DNA of 64,000 bases. Origin: Ruminococcus sp. Phil11 (GTDB lineage: Bacteria > Bacillota > Clostridia > Oscillospirales > Ruminococcaceae). The notes under the pieces are model-generated. The model made no database searches and was not told where the DNA came from. It saw only the letters and a list, made by a program, of their open reading frames with translations. The position numbers and the translations under genes were made by a program. Position 1 is the first letter of the stretch; every line of letters begins with the position of its first letter. Location of the stretch: assembly GCA_001940925.1 (NCBI GenBank), contig MSGZ01000027.1, positions 1 through 64,000 on the forward strand. Reading direction: 5' to 3'. Of the stretch, positions 51,349-60,669 are shown in pieces.

Positions 51349-52131
51349 TTATCCGCCGATTTTCCGGTATTCGCCGGGCGGCATCCCGCAGCAGCTCCGG
51401 AACTGTCTGGCGAAGTGCTCATAATTGCGGTAGCCGCACTGCTCCGCGATATCCTGGATCGTCATATTCGTCGTGGTCAGCAGCATTTTTGCGCGCGCGA
51501 TGCGGCTTGCGATGAGATCCTGAATGAACGTGACGCCGAACTGTTCTCTGTAATGGTGCTGGAAGGCTGAGCGGCTCATATTCATCTCATGGGAGGCACC
51601 GTCCACCGACCAGTTCAGATACGGCATACTGTAGATCTTGTTGCGGACGACCAGAAGCTGCTCATAATGCGTACTTTTGGCAAGCTGCGCGTCCTCATGG
51701 AGCTGCTCGCTGACCTTGTTGCACATCAGCCAGAAATAATGCCCGATCGAGTCGGATTTGTGCAGATGATTCGTACCGTTCTCATCGGCAATGGATTTGA
51801 TGCAGAAGCTGAAAAATTCAATATGCCGGAGCGGGATAGGCGTTGCCCACGGGATATCCTTGCAGCGGAACCATTCCGGCTCGTCGTGCTCAAACAGAAA
51901 ATGGATCCAGTCGTTCGCGAAGGTCTTTTGGGGAACGGCACGGTACTGCTGCGGCATATCCTTCGGGTATAAAAAGAAGCTGTTTGCCGGAACTGTAATA
52001 TCTTCTCCGCCGAGCGTGAAGATCGCGTCCGTCCGGAGGATCAGCAGCAGATTGTCGCCGCTGCCCTGCGGCCGGTCCACGAAAAAGTCCGCATCATGCT
52101 GATGATTATACCCGACGTTATGAAGAATCAT
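51349..52131 (-). CDS. AraC-family regulator next to the GH9 gene
   Basis: The start at 52131 (MILHNVG) has AAAGGAG 8 bases upstream; the longer frame to 52161 has none. The 260 residues have an N-terminal cupin ligand domain (about 1-130, ITVPANSFFLYPKDMPQQYRA) and a C-terminal pair of HTH motifs (about 160-258, SRSAFQHHYREQFGVTFIQDLIASRIARAKMLL, IQDIAEQCGYRNYEHFARQFRS, GMPPGEYRK). It is divergent from the GH9 gene and is likely to control it in response to a sugar. It has its own strong promoter. Confidence 0.9.
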   Translation of the reverse strand: MILHNVGYNHQHDADFFVDRPQGSGDNLLLILRTDAIFTLGGEDITVPANSFFLYPKDMPQQYRAVPQKTFANDWIHFLFEHDEPEWFRCKDIPWATPIPLRHIEFFSFCIKSIADENGTNHLHKSDSIGHYFWLMCNKVSEQLHEDAQLAKSTHYEQLLVVRNKIYSMPYLNWSVDGASHEMNMSRSAFQHHYREQFGVTFIQDLIASRIARAKMLLTTTNMTIQDIAEQCGYRNYEHFARQFRSCCGMPPGEYRKIGG

Positions 52132-52180
52132 TTTTTTACTCCTTTCAATCATGAAATGCACAAAATGTCATATAACTTGT

Positions 52181-52209
52181 ATTATATCCTATTCCATTTT
52201 GTTTGTCAA
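52181..52209 (-). promoter_or_regulatory. Promoter of the AraC gene at 51349
   Basis: Reverse-strand TTGACA (52204-52209), 17 bp, TATAAT (52181-52186). On the other strand a TATAAT at 52215-52220 without a good -35 may serve the GH9 gene, as expected for an activator-dependent promoter; these two start sites almost overlap. Confidence 0.85.
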
Positions 52210-52365
52210 TGCTTTATAATAAAAAAGCAGACTGAAAAAGTCTGCACTGAATGCAGTATACGCTGCATGATCCGGTGCCGGAGAGGGAACGGATCACGGT
52301 CGAGAGGGGACCGGCAGATGTATACAGAAACTACCTTAACGGGTAAATCGGGAGGGCGATTAGTT

Positions 52366-54753
52366 ATGAGAAAAAGTATCAGAAGCAGAATGCTGTCCCT
52401 GCTGGCAGCATGTGCGATGCTGGCAGGCGCTGCGCAGGCAGTTGTACCGGCTGCCGGCTTCGCAGCGGAAAACCTCATCAGCAACTCCACGTTCGAGAAC
52501 GGAACTGCTGACTGGGGTATTTACAAGGAGAGCGGCGGTGCTGCAAAGCTGTCCACAGAGGACGGCAAGCTGGCGATGAAGATCACGGACCGTGGCACAA
52601 AGAACTATGCTGTACAGCTTTTCTATGACATCATCCCGCTGTATCAGAACGCGACCTATAAGTTCACCTATGAGATCTCCTGTGACAAGGAGCGTTATGT
52701 GGAAGCGATGATCCAGCAGAACGGCGGCACCTATCAGTCCTACACATGGAAGGGCATCGAGATCGGACCGGAGCCGGTCAAGGTTGACTATCAGTTCACC
52801 ATGACCAAGGATACCGATATCATGGCAAAGCTGTGCATCAACTGCGGTGTTGAGGAGCGCGATGCAGACCGCGATCTGGGTGAACACACCGTTTATCTGG
52901 ATAATGTCGTTCTGGAGCTCGTGAATGATGATGAAGTCGATTACAGCTCGGTCGGCCCGTATCAGGCACCGATCCTTGCAAACCAGATCGGTTACCGCAC
53001 CAACGATAAAAAGACCGCAGTTGTCCGTGAGGACGGCGGCAATGAATTCAAGGTCGTGAATGCGGAGAACGACGAGGTCGTTTATACCGGTACGCTGGGT
53101 GAGGCGGTTGAGAATAAGAGCGCAAAGGAAAATGACCGCATCGCAGACTTCTCCGAGGTCAAGACTCCGGGCAAGTATTACATCACCTGCGGCGATCTGG
53201 ATAAGTCCTATACATTCGTGATCGCAGACGATCCTTATAAGGAACTGATGAAGGAAGCAGTCAGAATGTTCTATCTCCAGCGCTGCGGCTGTGAGATCGA
53301 GGATGAGACCTTCGGGCACAAGGCATGCCATACCGCTGAGGCAACGATCTACGGCACGAGTGACAAGATCGACGTCAGCGGCGGCTGGCACGATGCCGGT
53401 GACTACGGCAGATACACGGTTGCAGCAGCAAAGGCTGTTGCTGACCTGCTCTATGCTTATGATGCAAATCCGGAGCTGTTCACGGATGACATCGGAATTC
53501 CGGAGAGCGGCAACAGCATTCCGGACGTCCTCGATGAGGTCCGGTATGAGCTCGAGTGGATGCTGAAGATGCAGGCTGCTGACGGCGGTGTCTACCACAA
53601 GGTTTCCTGCGCAAACTTCCCGGCTTATGTCATGCCGGAAAAAGAAGTTGCAGAGTTGATCGTGATGCCTGTTTCCTCGACTGCAACGGCTGATTTCGTT
53701 GCATCCATGGCAATGGCTTACGAGTTCTATAAGGGCATTGACGAAGCATTCGCCAAGAAGTGCCTGGCAGCGGCTGAAAAGTCATGGGCATATCTGGAAG
53801 CAAATCCGGATTACAAAGGCTACACCAACCCGAAGGATGTTGTCACCGGTGAATACGGCGACAGAACCGACAAGGACGAGCGTTACTGGGCAGCCTGCCA
53901 GATGTACGCCGCAACATGGGATGTCAAATATCTGGACGGCGTCAGCTCTGTCAAGACCGGTCTTGACTGGTCTACAGTCGGTGACTACGGCAACATCGCG
54001 CTGACCACGCTGCTGAAGGAAAAGGATTCTCAGAATGAAACCGAGCAGAATCTGACGCAGCTTGCACTGGCCAGCCTGAAAAAGACAGCGGATTCCGCTG
54101 AAAGCATCGTGAAGGCCAGCCCGTACGGCTCCCCGATCACGGAGTACAACTGGGGCTCCAACATGACGATTGCAAATGCAGGTGTTGTGCTCGGCCTCGA
54201 GGGCAAGACTGAGGCAGCAAACGAAGTCCTCAACTATCTGCTCGGCAAGAACCCGCTGGGCGCAAGCTTCGTGACCGGCTTCGGCACGGTTTCTCCGGAG
54301 GCACCGCATCACCGTCCGTCCATGGCAAAGAATGCGGCACAGAAGGGTATGCTGGTCGGCGGCGTCAACTCCAATCTGGAGGACAGCGCAGCAAAAGCTT
54401 ACTGCAAGACCAATCCGCCTGCAAAGTGCTGGGTTGACAACAGCGAGAGCTACTCCACCAACGAGATCACGATCTACTGGAACTCGCCGCTGATTTATCT
54501 GCTGGCCGTGACCGAGAAGCAGGATTCCGCACCGGTTGAGCAGCCGAAGGTCACCCTCAAGGGCGACATGGACGAAAGCGGCAAGCTGGATGTATCGGAT
54601 GCTGTTCTGCTCGCAAGATTCCTGGTTGCGGATGCTGAGGCAACTGTGACCGAGCAGGGCCGTGTCAATGCAGACTGCAACGGCAACGGCAAGGCGGATG
54701 AGGATGACCTCACCATGATGCTGAAGGCGATCGCAAAGCAGATCGTCCTCTGA
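52366..54753 (+). CDS. Cellulosomal GH9 endoglucanase (CBM4-Ig-GH9-dockerin)
   Basis: The ATG at 52366 follows GGGAGGGCG; longer in-frame starts are not supported. The 795 residues have a signal peptide (about 1-33), a CBM4-like module (about 35-185, NLISNSTFENGTADWGIY), an Ig-like CelD_N domain (about 200-290, ILANQIGYRTNDKKTAVV), and the GH9 (alpha/alpha)6 barrel (about 295-725) with the catalytic Asp pair in GGWHDAGDYGRY (about 343/346), the substrate His region PHHRPS and the acid Glu in NEITIYWNSPLIYLL. A type I dockerin ends it (GDMDESGKLDVSDAVLLARFL and NADCNGNGKADEDDLTMML). It should act on cellulose or mixed-linkage glucan as part of the cellulosome. Confidence 0.95.
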   Translation: MRKSIRSRMLSLLAACAMLAGAAQAVVPAAGFAAENLISNSTFENGTADWGIYKESGGAAKLSTEDGKLAMKITDRGTKNYAVQLFYDIIPLYQNATYKFTYEISCDKERYVEAMIQQNGGTYQSYTWKGIEIGPEPVKVDYQFTMTKDTDIMAKLCINCGVEERDADRDLGEHTVYLDNVVLELVNDDEVDYSSVGPYQAPILANQIGYRTNDKKTAVVREDGGNEFKVVNAENDEVVYTGTLGEAVENKSAKENDRIADFSEVKTPGKYYITCGDLDKSYTFVIADDPYKELMKEAVRMFYLQRCGCEIEDETFGHKACHTAEATIYGTSDKIDVSGGWHDAGDYGRYTVAAAKAVADLLYAYDANPELFTDDIGIPESGNSIPDVLDEVRYELEWMLKMQAADGGVYHKVSCANFPAYVMPEKEVAELIVMPVSSTATADFVASMAMAYEFYKGIDEAFAKKCLAAAEKSWAYLEANPDYKGYTNPKDVVTGEYGDRTDKDERYWAACQMYAATWDVKYLDGVSSVKTGLDWSTVGDYGNIALTTLLKEKDSQNETEQNLTQLALASLKKTADSAESIVKASPYGSPITEYNWGSNMTIANAGVVLGLEGKTEAANEVLNYLLGKNPLGASFVTGFGTVSPEAPHHRPSMAKNAAQKGMLVGGVNSNLEDSAAKAYCKTNPPAKCWVDNSESYSTNEITIYWNSPLIYLLAVTEKQDSAPVEQPKVTLKGDMDESGKLDVSDAVLLARFLVADAEATVTEQGRVNADCNGNGKADEDDLTMMLKAIAKQIVL

Positions 54754-54757
54754 GCGG

Positions 54758-54964
54758 GGAGCCCCCGCGGGCATTTCCCTCCGGGGACATTGCACGAACC
54801 GCTCCCCGGCAGCGAAGCACACGCCGCTGAACGCGGCTTCCGAAAGGTTACTTCTCCTTGCGCGGAGCCCGCGCCGGCATTTCCCTCCGGGGACATTTCA
54901 CGAACCGCTCCCCGGCAGCAAAGCACACGCCGCTGAACGCGGCTTCTGAAAGGTTACTTCTCCT
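54758..54964 (+). repeat. Tandem 101-bp direct repeat after the GH9 gene
   Basis: 54758-54858 and 54864-54964 are nearly identical (a handful of mismatches, 106-bp period). Each contains GGAGCCC, CCTCCGGGGACAT, GCTCCCCGGCAGC and a GCCGCTGAACGCGGC hairpin. No ORF. It lies between the GH9 stop and its terminator, in the 3' untranslated part of the mRNA. With the two terminator-like elements below it fills the 54754-55127 gap. Confidence 0.85.
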
Positions 54965-54972
54965 AGTTATAA

Positions 54973-55007
54973 AAAGAGCACCGGCTGATATCAAGCCGGT
55001 GCTCTTT
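54973..55007. terminator. Terminator of the GH9 gene
   Basis: AAAGAGCACCGGCT pairs with AGCCGGTGCTCTTT around a seven-base loop. It works in both directions. Confidence 0.9.
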
Positions 55008-55055
55008 CGTTATGCGGTGATCTGGTACACCGCAATTTCTGCACTATATGGGATT

Positions 55056-55103
55056 CCAAAGGGACAGTGTCCCTTTGGCGGGAGTTTGAGGGCGGAGCCC
55101 TCA
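55056..55103. repeat. Two palindromic hairpins, REP-like
   Basis: CCAAAGGGAC pairs with GTCCCTTTGG around three bases (55056-55078), then TGAGGGC pairs with GCCCTCA around GGA (55087-55103). Pairs like this occur as dispersed repeats in Ruminococcus-type genomes; here they lie after the AraC gene on the reverse strand. Confidence 0.6.
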
Positions 55104-55127
55104 TTATAAATCCGTCGGAGACACCGC

Positions 55128-56012
55128 TCACTTCTCGCCGAGCGGTTCCTCGCCGGTGGAGCAGTAGAAACGCTGGAAGCTGGACGGCGTACAGTGCTTG
55201 ATCTCCTTGAAAATGCGGTTGAAGGTCGAAAGGCTCGAGAAGCCCGCACGCATCGCGACCTCGGTGATCGGGATCGACGGGTCGAGCAGGAGCATTTCCG
55301 CGGCGCGCGTCCGGCGGATATTGATGTACTGCAGATACGACATGGAGTTATACTGTTTGAAAATGCGGGAGAAATGGAATTTGCTGTAGCCCGCAATTTC
55401 TGCTAAGGTGTCAAGCGAGATGTCATACATATAATTCTGGTCGATATATTTCAGCACCAGCTTGAATTTCTCGTTGTACTGGAACATTTTGTCCTTGGCA
55501 AGCGCGAGGTTCTGCCGGGTCTGTTCAAGCTGGAATTCGCGGATTGAGACCAGCAGACTGATGAGATTCAGATAGATCCGGATGTCAGAGATTTCCGAAT
55601 TGATATAGTATTCGGAATAGATGTCTAAGATATTTTTCTTTGCACGCAGATACAGATCACGGTCGGTCTCGGGCGTGATGACGGTCGGGTTATGGAACAC
55701 GGGCATGAGCGCATTCAGTGCCGGGACATCGTTCAGCACGGTGTTGTCGCACTGGAAGATGATGCGGCGTCCCTCCTGCGGCGGCAGCGTATGCAGCTCA
55801 CCGGGCGGGATAATGATGATCTCACGTTCCTGCAGAATATAGTCCTTGCCGCCGGAGTTGACGCGAAAGCTGTTTTCGATCGGCATGATGATCTCCACGG
55901 CATTGTGCCAGTGCGTCGGATATAATTCGATCTCGTTGTTGTCATAGAGCATGACAAAACGCTTATCCTCATATTCAATGGTTTCAAACTCACCAGAGAT
56001 GTTCTTGATCAT
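55128..56012 (-). CDS. AraC-family regulator of the xylan/xylose operon
   Basis: The start at 56012 has GAGGAGGCG upstream. The 294 residues have an N-terminal cupin sensor (about 15-120, LYPTHWHNAVEIIMPIE and IIIPPGELHTL) and the C-terminal AraC/XylS DNA-binding domain (about 185-290, YDISLDTLAEIAGYSKFHFSRIFKQYN, SIPITEVAMRAGFSSLSTFNRIFKEIKHCTPSSFQR). It is divergent from the DUF4380-GH3-xylA-ABC operon and is the natural candidate for its regulator; the inducer is probably xylose or a xylo-oligosaccharide. Confidence 0.9.
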   Translation of the reverse strand: MIKNISGEFETIEYEDKRFVMLYDNNEIELYPTHWHNAVEIIMPIENSFRVNSGGKDYILQEREIIIIPPGELHTLPPQEGRRIIFQCDNTVLNDVPALNALMPVFHNPTVITPETDRDLYLRAKKNILDIYSEYYINSEISDIRIYLNLISLLVSIREFQLEQTRQNLALAKDKMFQYNEKFKLVLKYIDQNYMYDISLDTLAEIAGYSKFHFSRIFKQYNSMSYLQYINIRRTRAAEMLLLDPSIPITEVAMRAGFSSLSTFNRIFKEIKHCTPSSFQRFYCSTGEEPLGEK

Positions 56013-56102
56013 GTTTTCGCCTCCTCAGACTTCTATCAAATATTGCGCGATTCTCAAAAGTTGCTCCGTGCATCTGCGCGCGGCTGAGACCTTACATGCT
56101 TT

Positions 56103-56131
56103 ATTATAATGCAAATTCACTGATTTGTAAA
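56103..56131 (-). promoter_or_regulatory. Promoter of the AraC gene at 55128
   Basis: Reverse-strand TTTACA (56126-56131), 17 bp, TATAAT (56103-56108). The divergent operon has a TATAAT at 56217-56222 but no good -35, which suggests activation by AraC. Confidence 0.75.
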
Positions 56132-56251
56132 GAACTTTTCCGAAAATCTGTGATTCTTGCGCAAAAATCAATGAGAAGCCCGCAATTTTTGAGTAGCTGT
56201 TTGTATATTTTTACGATATAATACACATAGAACGGAGGGGGAGAGCAATTT

Positions 56252-57148
56252 ATGACAATCCAATGCTATGAGACCGAATATCAGAATTTCGGCAGATGCG
56301 TGTGTCTCGAGAACGGCTTTATCAAGCTCATGGCAACGGTCGATGTCGGACCGCGGATTATCTATTTCAGTACGCGGGGCAACCGCAATATCCTGTTTGA
56401 GGACATCAACCGGGATTTCTATGAGATGAATAAAGGTTACGGCATCTGGTATGCCTACGGCGGGCATCGGCTCTGGTCTGCACCGGAGAAAATGCCCGAA
56501 ACGTATTATCCCGATAACCACCGTGTCAGTTATAAGTATGAGGACGGCGTCCTGACGCTGGAGCCGCGGGAGACGATCTCCGGCAAGCAGTTCCGGCTGA
56601 CGGTCGAGTTTGTGTCCGATCACGCAGTCCGCGTGAAGAATACGATCGTGAATGTATCCGAAACGCCGCAGCGGTTCGCGCCGTGGTCGGTGACCGGTTT
56701 TGCTTCGGGCGGAACGGAGTTCATCCCGCTGAACAGAGCGGAGACAGGCTTCCTTCCGAACCGGACAATGGCACTCTGGAGCTATTCCGATGTGCGGGAC
56801 GAACGGTTCCGCCTGACGGATGCCTACGCAACGCTGACACATGACGAAAGCGCCGGCAAGCCGTTCAAGGCAGGCTTCAACGTGACGGAGGGATATGTGG
56901 TCTATGCGGCGGGCAATCAGCGGTTCAAAAAGACGTTTTCGGCGTATGAGGATCAGAAATATCCTGATTTCTGCTGCAATTTTGAAACATATACAAATAA
57001 GCACTTTTTAGAGTGCGAGCTGCTCGGAGAAGAACGGGTCTATCAGCCCGGGGAAAAAGCCGAGATCAACGAAACATGGGAAATTACTGAAACATCACAG
57101 ACTCCGGAGCAGGAGATCGCATCCTGCATAGCGGCATGTGATGCCTGA
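56252..57148 (+). CDS. DUF4380-like / mutarotase-fold protein
   Basis: The ATG follows ACGGAGGGGG. The 298 residues form a beta-rich protein with the aldose-epimerase-like pattern: FIKLMATVDVGPRIIYFSTRG near the start, YGGHRLWSAPEK in the middle (a possible sugar-binding His and Trp), then APWSVTGFASGGTEFIPLN. It matches the general layout of DUF4380/galactose mutarotase-like proteins. It is the first gene of the operon that goes on to the GH3 gene 12 bp later. It may bind or convert a sugar anomer; a reaction is not proven. Confidence 0.6.
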   Translation: MTIQCYETEYQNFGRCVCLENGFIKLMATVDVGPRIIYFSTRGNRNILFEDINRDFYEMNKGYGIWYAYGGHRLWSAPEKMPETYYPDNHRVSYKYEDGVLTLEPRETISGKQFRLTVEFVSDHAVRVKNTIVNVSETPQRFAPWSVTGFASGGTEFIPLNRAETGFLPNRTMALWSYSDVRDERFRLTDAYATLTHDESAGKPFKAGFNVTEGYVVYAAGNQRFKKTFSAYEDQKYPDFCCNFETYTNKHFLECELLGEERVYQPGEKAEINETWEITETSQTPEQEIASCIAACDA

Positions 57149-57160
57149 GGAGGAGTTTGC

Positions 57161-59236
57161 GTGGAGAAGTTCAGAGATCAGTCTCTTTCTGCACAGGAGC
57201 GTGCGGAAGCACTGGCCGACATCATGACGATCGAGGAGCAGGCTTCGCAGCTGCTGTACGATGCACCTGCGATCCCGCGTCTGGGTATTCCGGCGTACAA
57301 CTGGTGGAATGAGTGCCTGCACGGTCTGGCAAGATCGGGCATCGCAACGATGTTCCCGCAGGCGATTGCGCTTGCAGCCATGTTTGATACGGATGCACAG
57401 CAGAAAACGGGTGAGATTATCGCGGCGGAAACCCGTGCGAAGTACAACCAGATCAGTAAGCACGGTGACCGTGATATCTACAAGGGACTGACGCACTGGA
57501 CACCGAACATCAACATCTTCCGTGACCCGCGCTGGGGCAGAGGGCAGGAGACCTACGGCGAAGATCCGTTCCTGACCGGCGAGCTCGGCAAGGCACTTGT
57601 CAAGGGTCTGCAGGGTGACGGCAAGGTCATGAAGACTGCTGCGTGTGCAAAGCATTTCGCGGTGCACAGCGGTCCGGAGGCGCTCCGTCATGCGTTTGAT
57701 GCGAAGGCATCGGCAAAGGATATGGAGGAGACCTATCTTCCTGCTTTCAAGGAACTGGTGCAGGCAGGCGTTGAGTCCGTTATGGGTGCCTATAACCGCC
57801 TGAACACCGAGGGTTGCTGCGCAAGTGATTTTCTGCAGGGAAAGCTGAAGGAATGGGGCTTTGACGGCCACTTTGTTTCGGATTTCCGTGCGCTTGAGGA
57901 TTTCGATACCAACCACAAGCTGACCTCCTCCGAGGAGGAAACCGCAGCACTCGCGATCGCAAAGGGCTGTGACCTCAATGCCGGCTTTGTGTATGAAAAG
58001 CTCATGGATGCCTACAAGGCGGGCAAGGTCCGCAAGGAGGACATCCGCAGAGCATGTGTGCATGTGATGCGCACAAGGATCCGTCTCGGTATGTTCGATG
58101 ACCATACGGAGCTGGATGACATCCCGTATTCGGTGCTGGCATGTGAGGAGCATAAGGCGCATTCGCTGGCCTGCTCTGAAAAATGCATGGTGCTGCTGAA
58201 AAACAACGGCATTCTTCCGCTGGATGCGTCGAAGTATCAGACGATCGGCGTGATCGGCCCGAATGCGAACAGCCGCGTTGCACTGGAAGGCAACTACTGC
58301 GGCACAGCAGACCGCTACATCACCTTCTTAGAGGGTATTCAGGATGCATTCCCGGGCAGAGTCCTCACCTCTGAGGGCTGCCACCTTTATAAAGACCGCA
58401 CTTCCGGTCTTGCAAGAGCCGACGACCGTCTCGCGGAAGCGGAGGTCGTTGCGGAAAACTCCGATCTCGTCATTCTCTGCGTCGGACTGGACGCGTTCAT
58501 CGAGGGCGAGGAGGGCGATGCGGGCAATGAGTTCGCATCCGGCGACAAGATCGACCTCCGCCTGCCGGAGCCGCAGCGCAAGCTGGTCGCAAAGGTCATG
58601 GAGAAGGGCAAGCCGGTCATCATCGTGACCGCGGCAGGCTCCGCCATGAATATGGAAGCGGATTGTGACGCGATCATTCATGCTTGGTATCCCGGACAGT
58701 TCGGCGGTCTGGCACTTGCGAATATCCTGTTCGGCAAGGTGTCGCCGTCCGGCAAGCTGCCTGTCACATTCTATGAGAGTGCTGACAAGCTCCCGCCGTT
58801 CGAGGATTACAGCATGGCAGGCAGGACCTACCGTTACGTGCAGGGCAATGTGCTCTATCCGTTCGGCTACGGCCTGACCTATTCAAAGACCGAATGCAGC
58901 GATCTGAAAGCGGACAGCAAGTCTGCAACAGTTACGATCAAAAACACCGGCAGCGTCGATACCGACGACGTCGTGCAGCTTTATATCAAGGGCGACAGCG
59001 CAGCAGATACCCCGAACCCGAAGCTCTGCGGCTTTGCAAGAGTTTCGCTGAAGGCAGGGGAGAGCAAAACTGTCACGATCCCGATCCCGCAGAGCGCGTT
59101 TGAGACCGTCGATGAGGCCGGCGTCAGAGCCGTCCGCAGCACGGTGTTCACGCTGTATGCGGGCACCTGCCAGCCGGATGCGCAGAGCGAATCCCTGACG
59201 GGCACCAAAACACTCAGTACAGAAATCCATCTGTAA
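57161..59236 (+). CDS. GH3 family beta-xylosidase/beta-glucosidase
   Basis: The GTG start at 57161 has GAGGAGGAG 5-12 bases upstream. The 691 residues lack a signal peptide, so the enzyme is cytoplasmic. The N-terminal TIM barrel (about 15-290) has [35 protein letters not shown] and the nucleophile Asp in [11 protein letters not shown] (about 240). The C-terminal alpha/beta domain (about 340-560) carries KNNGILPLD and [10 protein letters not shown], and a fibronectin III-like domain (about 610-690) ends it. The WNECLHG sequence is typical of GH3 beta-xylosidases, and xylose isomerase is the next gene, so xylo-oligosaccharides are the best guess for the substrate. Confidence 0.93.
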   Translation: MEKFRDQSLSAQERAEALADIMTIEEQASQLLYDAPAIPRLGIPAYNWWNECLHGLARSGIATMFPQAIALAAMFDTDAQQKTGEIIAAETRAKYNQISKHGDRDIYKGLTHWTPNINIFRDPRWGRGQETYGEDPFLTGELGKALVKGLQGDGKVMKTAACAKHFAVHSGPEALRHAFDAKASAKDMEETYLPAFKELVQAGVESVMGAYNRLNTEGCCASDFLQGKLKEWGFDGHFVSDFRALEDFDTNHKLTSSEEETAALAIAKGCDLNAGFVYEKLMDAYKAGKVRKEDIRRACVHVMRTRIRLGMFDDHTELDDIPYSVLACEEHKAHSLACSEKCMVLLKNNGILPLDASKYQTIGVIGPNANSRVALEGNYCGTADRYITFLEGIQDAFPGRVLTSEGCHLYKDRTSGLARADDRLAEAEVVAENSDLVILCVGLDAFIEGEEGDAGNEFASGDKIDLRLPEPQRKLVAKVMEKGKPVIIVTAAGSAMNMEADCDAIIHAWYPGQFGGLALANILFGKVSPSGKLPVTFYESADKLPPFEDYSMAGRTYRYVQGNVLYPFGYGLTYSKTECSDLKADSKSATVTIKNTGSVDTDDVVQLYIKGDSAADTPNPKLCGFARVSLKAGESKTVTIPIPQSAFETVDEAGVRAVRSTVFTLYAGTCQPDAQSESLTGTKTLSTEIHL

Positions 59237-59258
59237 TTATTTCACGGAGGTTTTATCT

Positions 59259-60581
59259 ATGAAGGAATATTTCAGCAACATCGGAAAGATCAAGTACGAG
59301 GGCAAGGACAGCACCAATCCGCTGGCGTTCAAGTACTATGATCCGGATCGTATCATTGACGGCAAGCCGATGCGCGAGCATCTGAAGTTTGCACTGTCCT
59401 GGTGGCACACCATGGGCGGCGACGGCACCGATATGTTCGGCTGCGGCACTGCTGACAAGACATGGGGCGAGACCGATCCCGAGGCACGCGCGATCGCGAA
59501 GGTCGATGCTGCTTTTGAGATCATGGATAAGCTTTCGATCGACTACTACTGCTTCCATGACCGTGATCTGTCGCCGGAGTACGCAAACCTCGGCGAGTCC
59601 AATGCAAAGCTGAAGGTCGTCGTTGACTACCTCGAGAAGAAGCAGAAGGAAACCGGCAAGAAGCTTCTGTGGGGTACCGCAAAGCTGTTCGATCATCCGC
59701 GCTTCATGCACGGTGCCGGCACCTCTCCGTCCGCTGATGTGTTCGCTTATGCAGCAGCACAGATCAAGTCCGCGATTGATGCGACTGTCCAGCTGGGCGG
59801 CAAGGGCTATGTGTTCTGGGGCGGCCGTGAGGGCTATGAGACCCTGCTGAATACCGATATGGGCCGTGAGCTCGATAACATGGCAACGCTGATGAGAATG
59901 GCTGTCGAGTATGCAAGAAGCATCGGCTATGACGGCGATTTCTACATCGAGCCGAAGCCGAAGGAGCCGACCAAGCATCAGTACGATTTCGATACCGCAA
60001 CCGTGCTCGGTTTCCTCAGAAAGTACGGTCTTGAAAAGGATTTCAAGATGAACATCGAGGCAAACCACGCAACGCTTGCACAGCATACCTTCCAGCATGA
60101 GCTGAATGTTGCCCGCGTCAACGGCGTGTTCGGTTCCATCGACGCGAACCAGGGCGATACGCTCCTCGGCTGGGATACCGACCAGTTCCCGACCAATGTC
60201 TATGACACCACCATGTGCATGTACGAAGTCCTGAAGGCCGGCGGCTTCACGAACGGCGGTCTGAACTTCGACGCAAAGGCACGCAGAGGCTCCTTCACCG
60301 CAGAGGATATCTTCTATTCCTATATCGCAGGTATGGACGCATTCGCACTCGGCTTCCTGGCAGCACGCAAGCTGCTCGCGGACGGCAGAATCGAAAAGTT
60401 CATCGAGGAAAGATATGCATCCTGGAAGACCGGTATCGGCGCAGATATCGTCGCCGGCAAGGCAGACTTCCGCAGCCTCGAAAAGTATGCTCTTGAGAAG
60501 GGCGAAGTTGTGGATTCCATCACCAGCGGCAGACAGGAACTGCTGGAATCCATCGTCAACAATGTTCTGTTTACCCTGTGA
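59259..60581 (+). CDS. xylA: Xylose isomerase
   Basis: D-xylose to D-xylulose. The ATG has ACGGAGG upstream. The 440 residues are the class II type with the usual motifs: [27 protein letters not shown] (catalytic His), [54 protein letters not shown] (metal Glu), [18 protein letters not shown] and [20 protein letters not shown]. It is 22 bp after the GH3 gene. Xylulokinase is not in the window. Confidence 0.98.
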   Translation: MKEYFSNIGKIKYEGKDSTNPLAFKYYDPDRIIDGKPMREHLKFALSWWHTMGGDGTDMFGCGTADKTWGETDPEARAIAKVDAAFEIMDKLSIDYYCFHDRDLSPEYANLGESNAKLKVVVDYLEKKQKETGKKLLWGTAKLFDHPRFMHGAGTSPSADVFAYAAAQIKSAIDATVQLGGKGYVFWGGREGYETLLNTDMGRELDNMATLMRMAVEYARSIGYDGDFYIEPKPKEPTKHQYDFDTATVLGFLRKYGLEKDFKMNIEANHATLAQHTFQHELNVARVNGVFGSIDANQGDTLLGWDTDQFPTNVYDTTMCMYEVLKAGGFTNGGLNFDAKARRGSFTAEDIFYSYIAGMDAFALGFLAARKLLADGRIEKFIEERYASWKTGIGADIVAGKADFRSLEKYALEKGEVVDSITSGRQELLESIVNNVLFTL

Positions 60582-60669
60582 TCAGAACGCATTACTCTGG
60601 TTTCGTTCGCTGACCTGACACAGCGAGTGGAATAAAAATCAAACTGTTTTTTAGTAGGAGGATTTTGTT

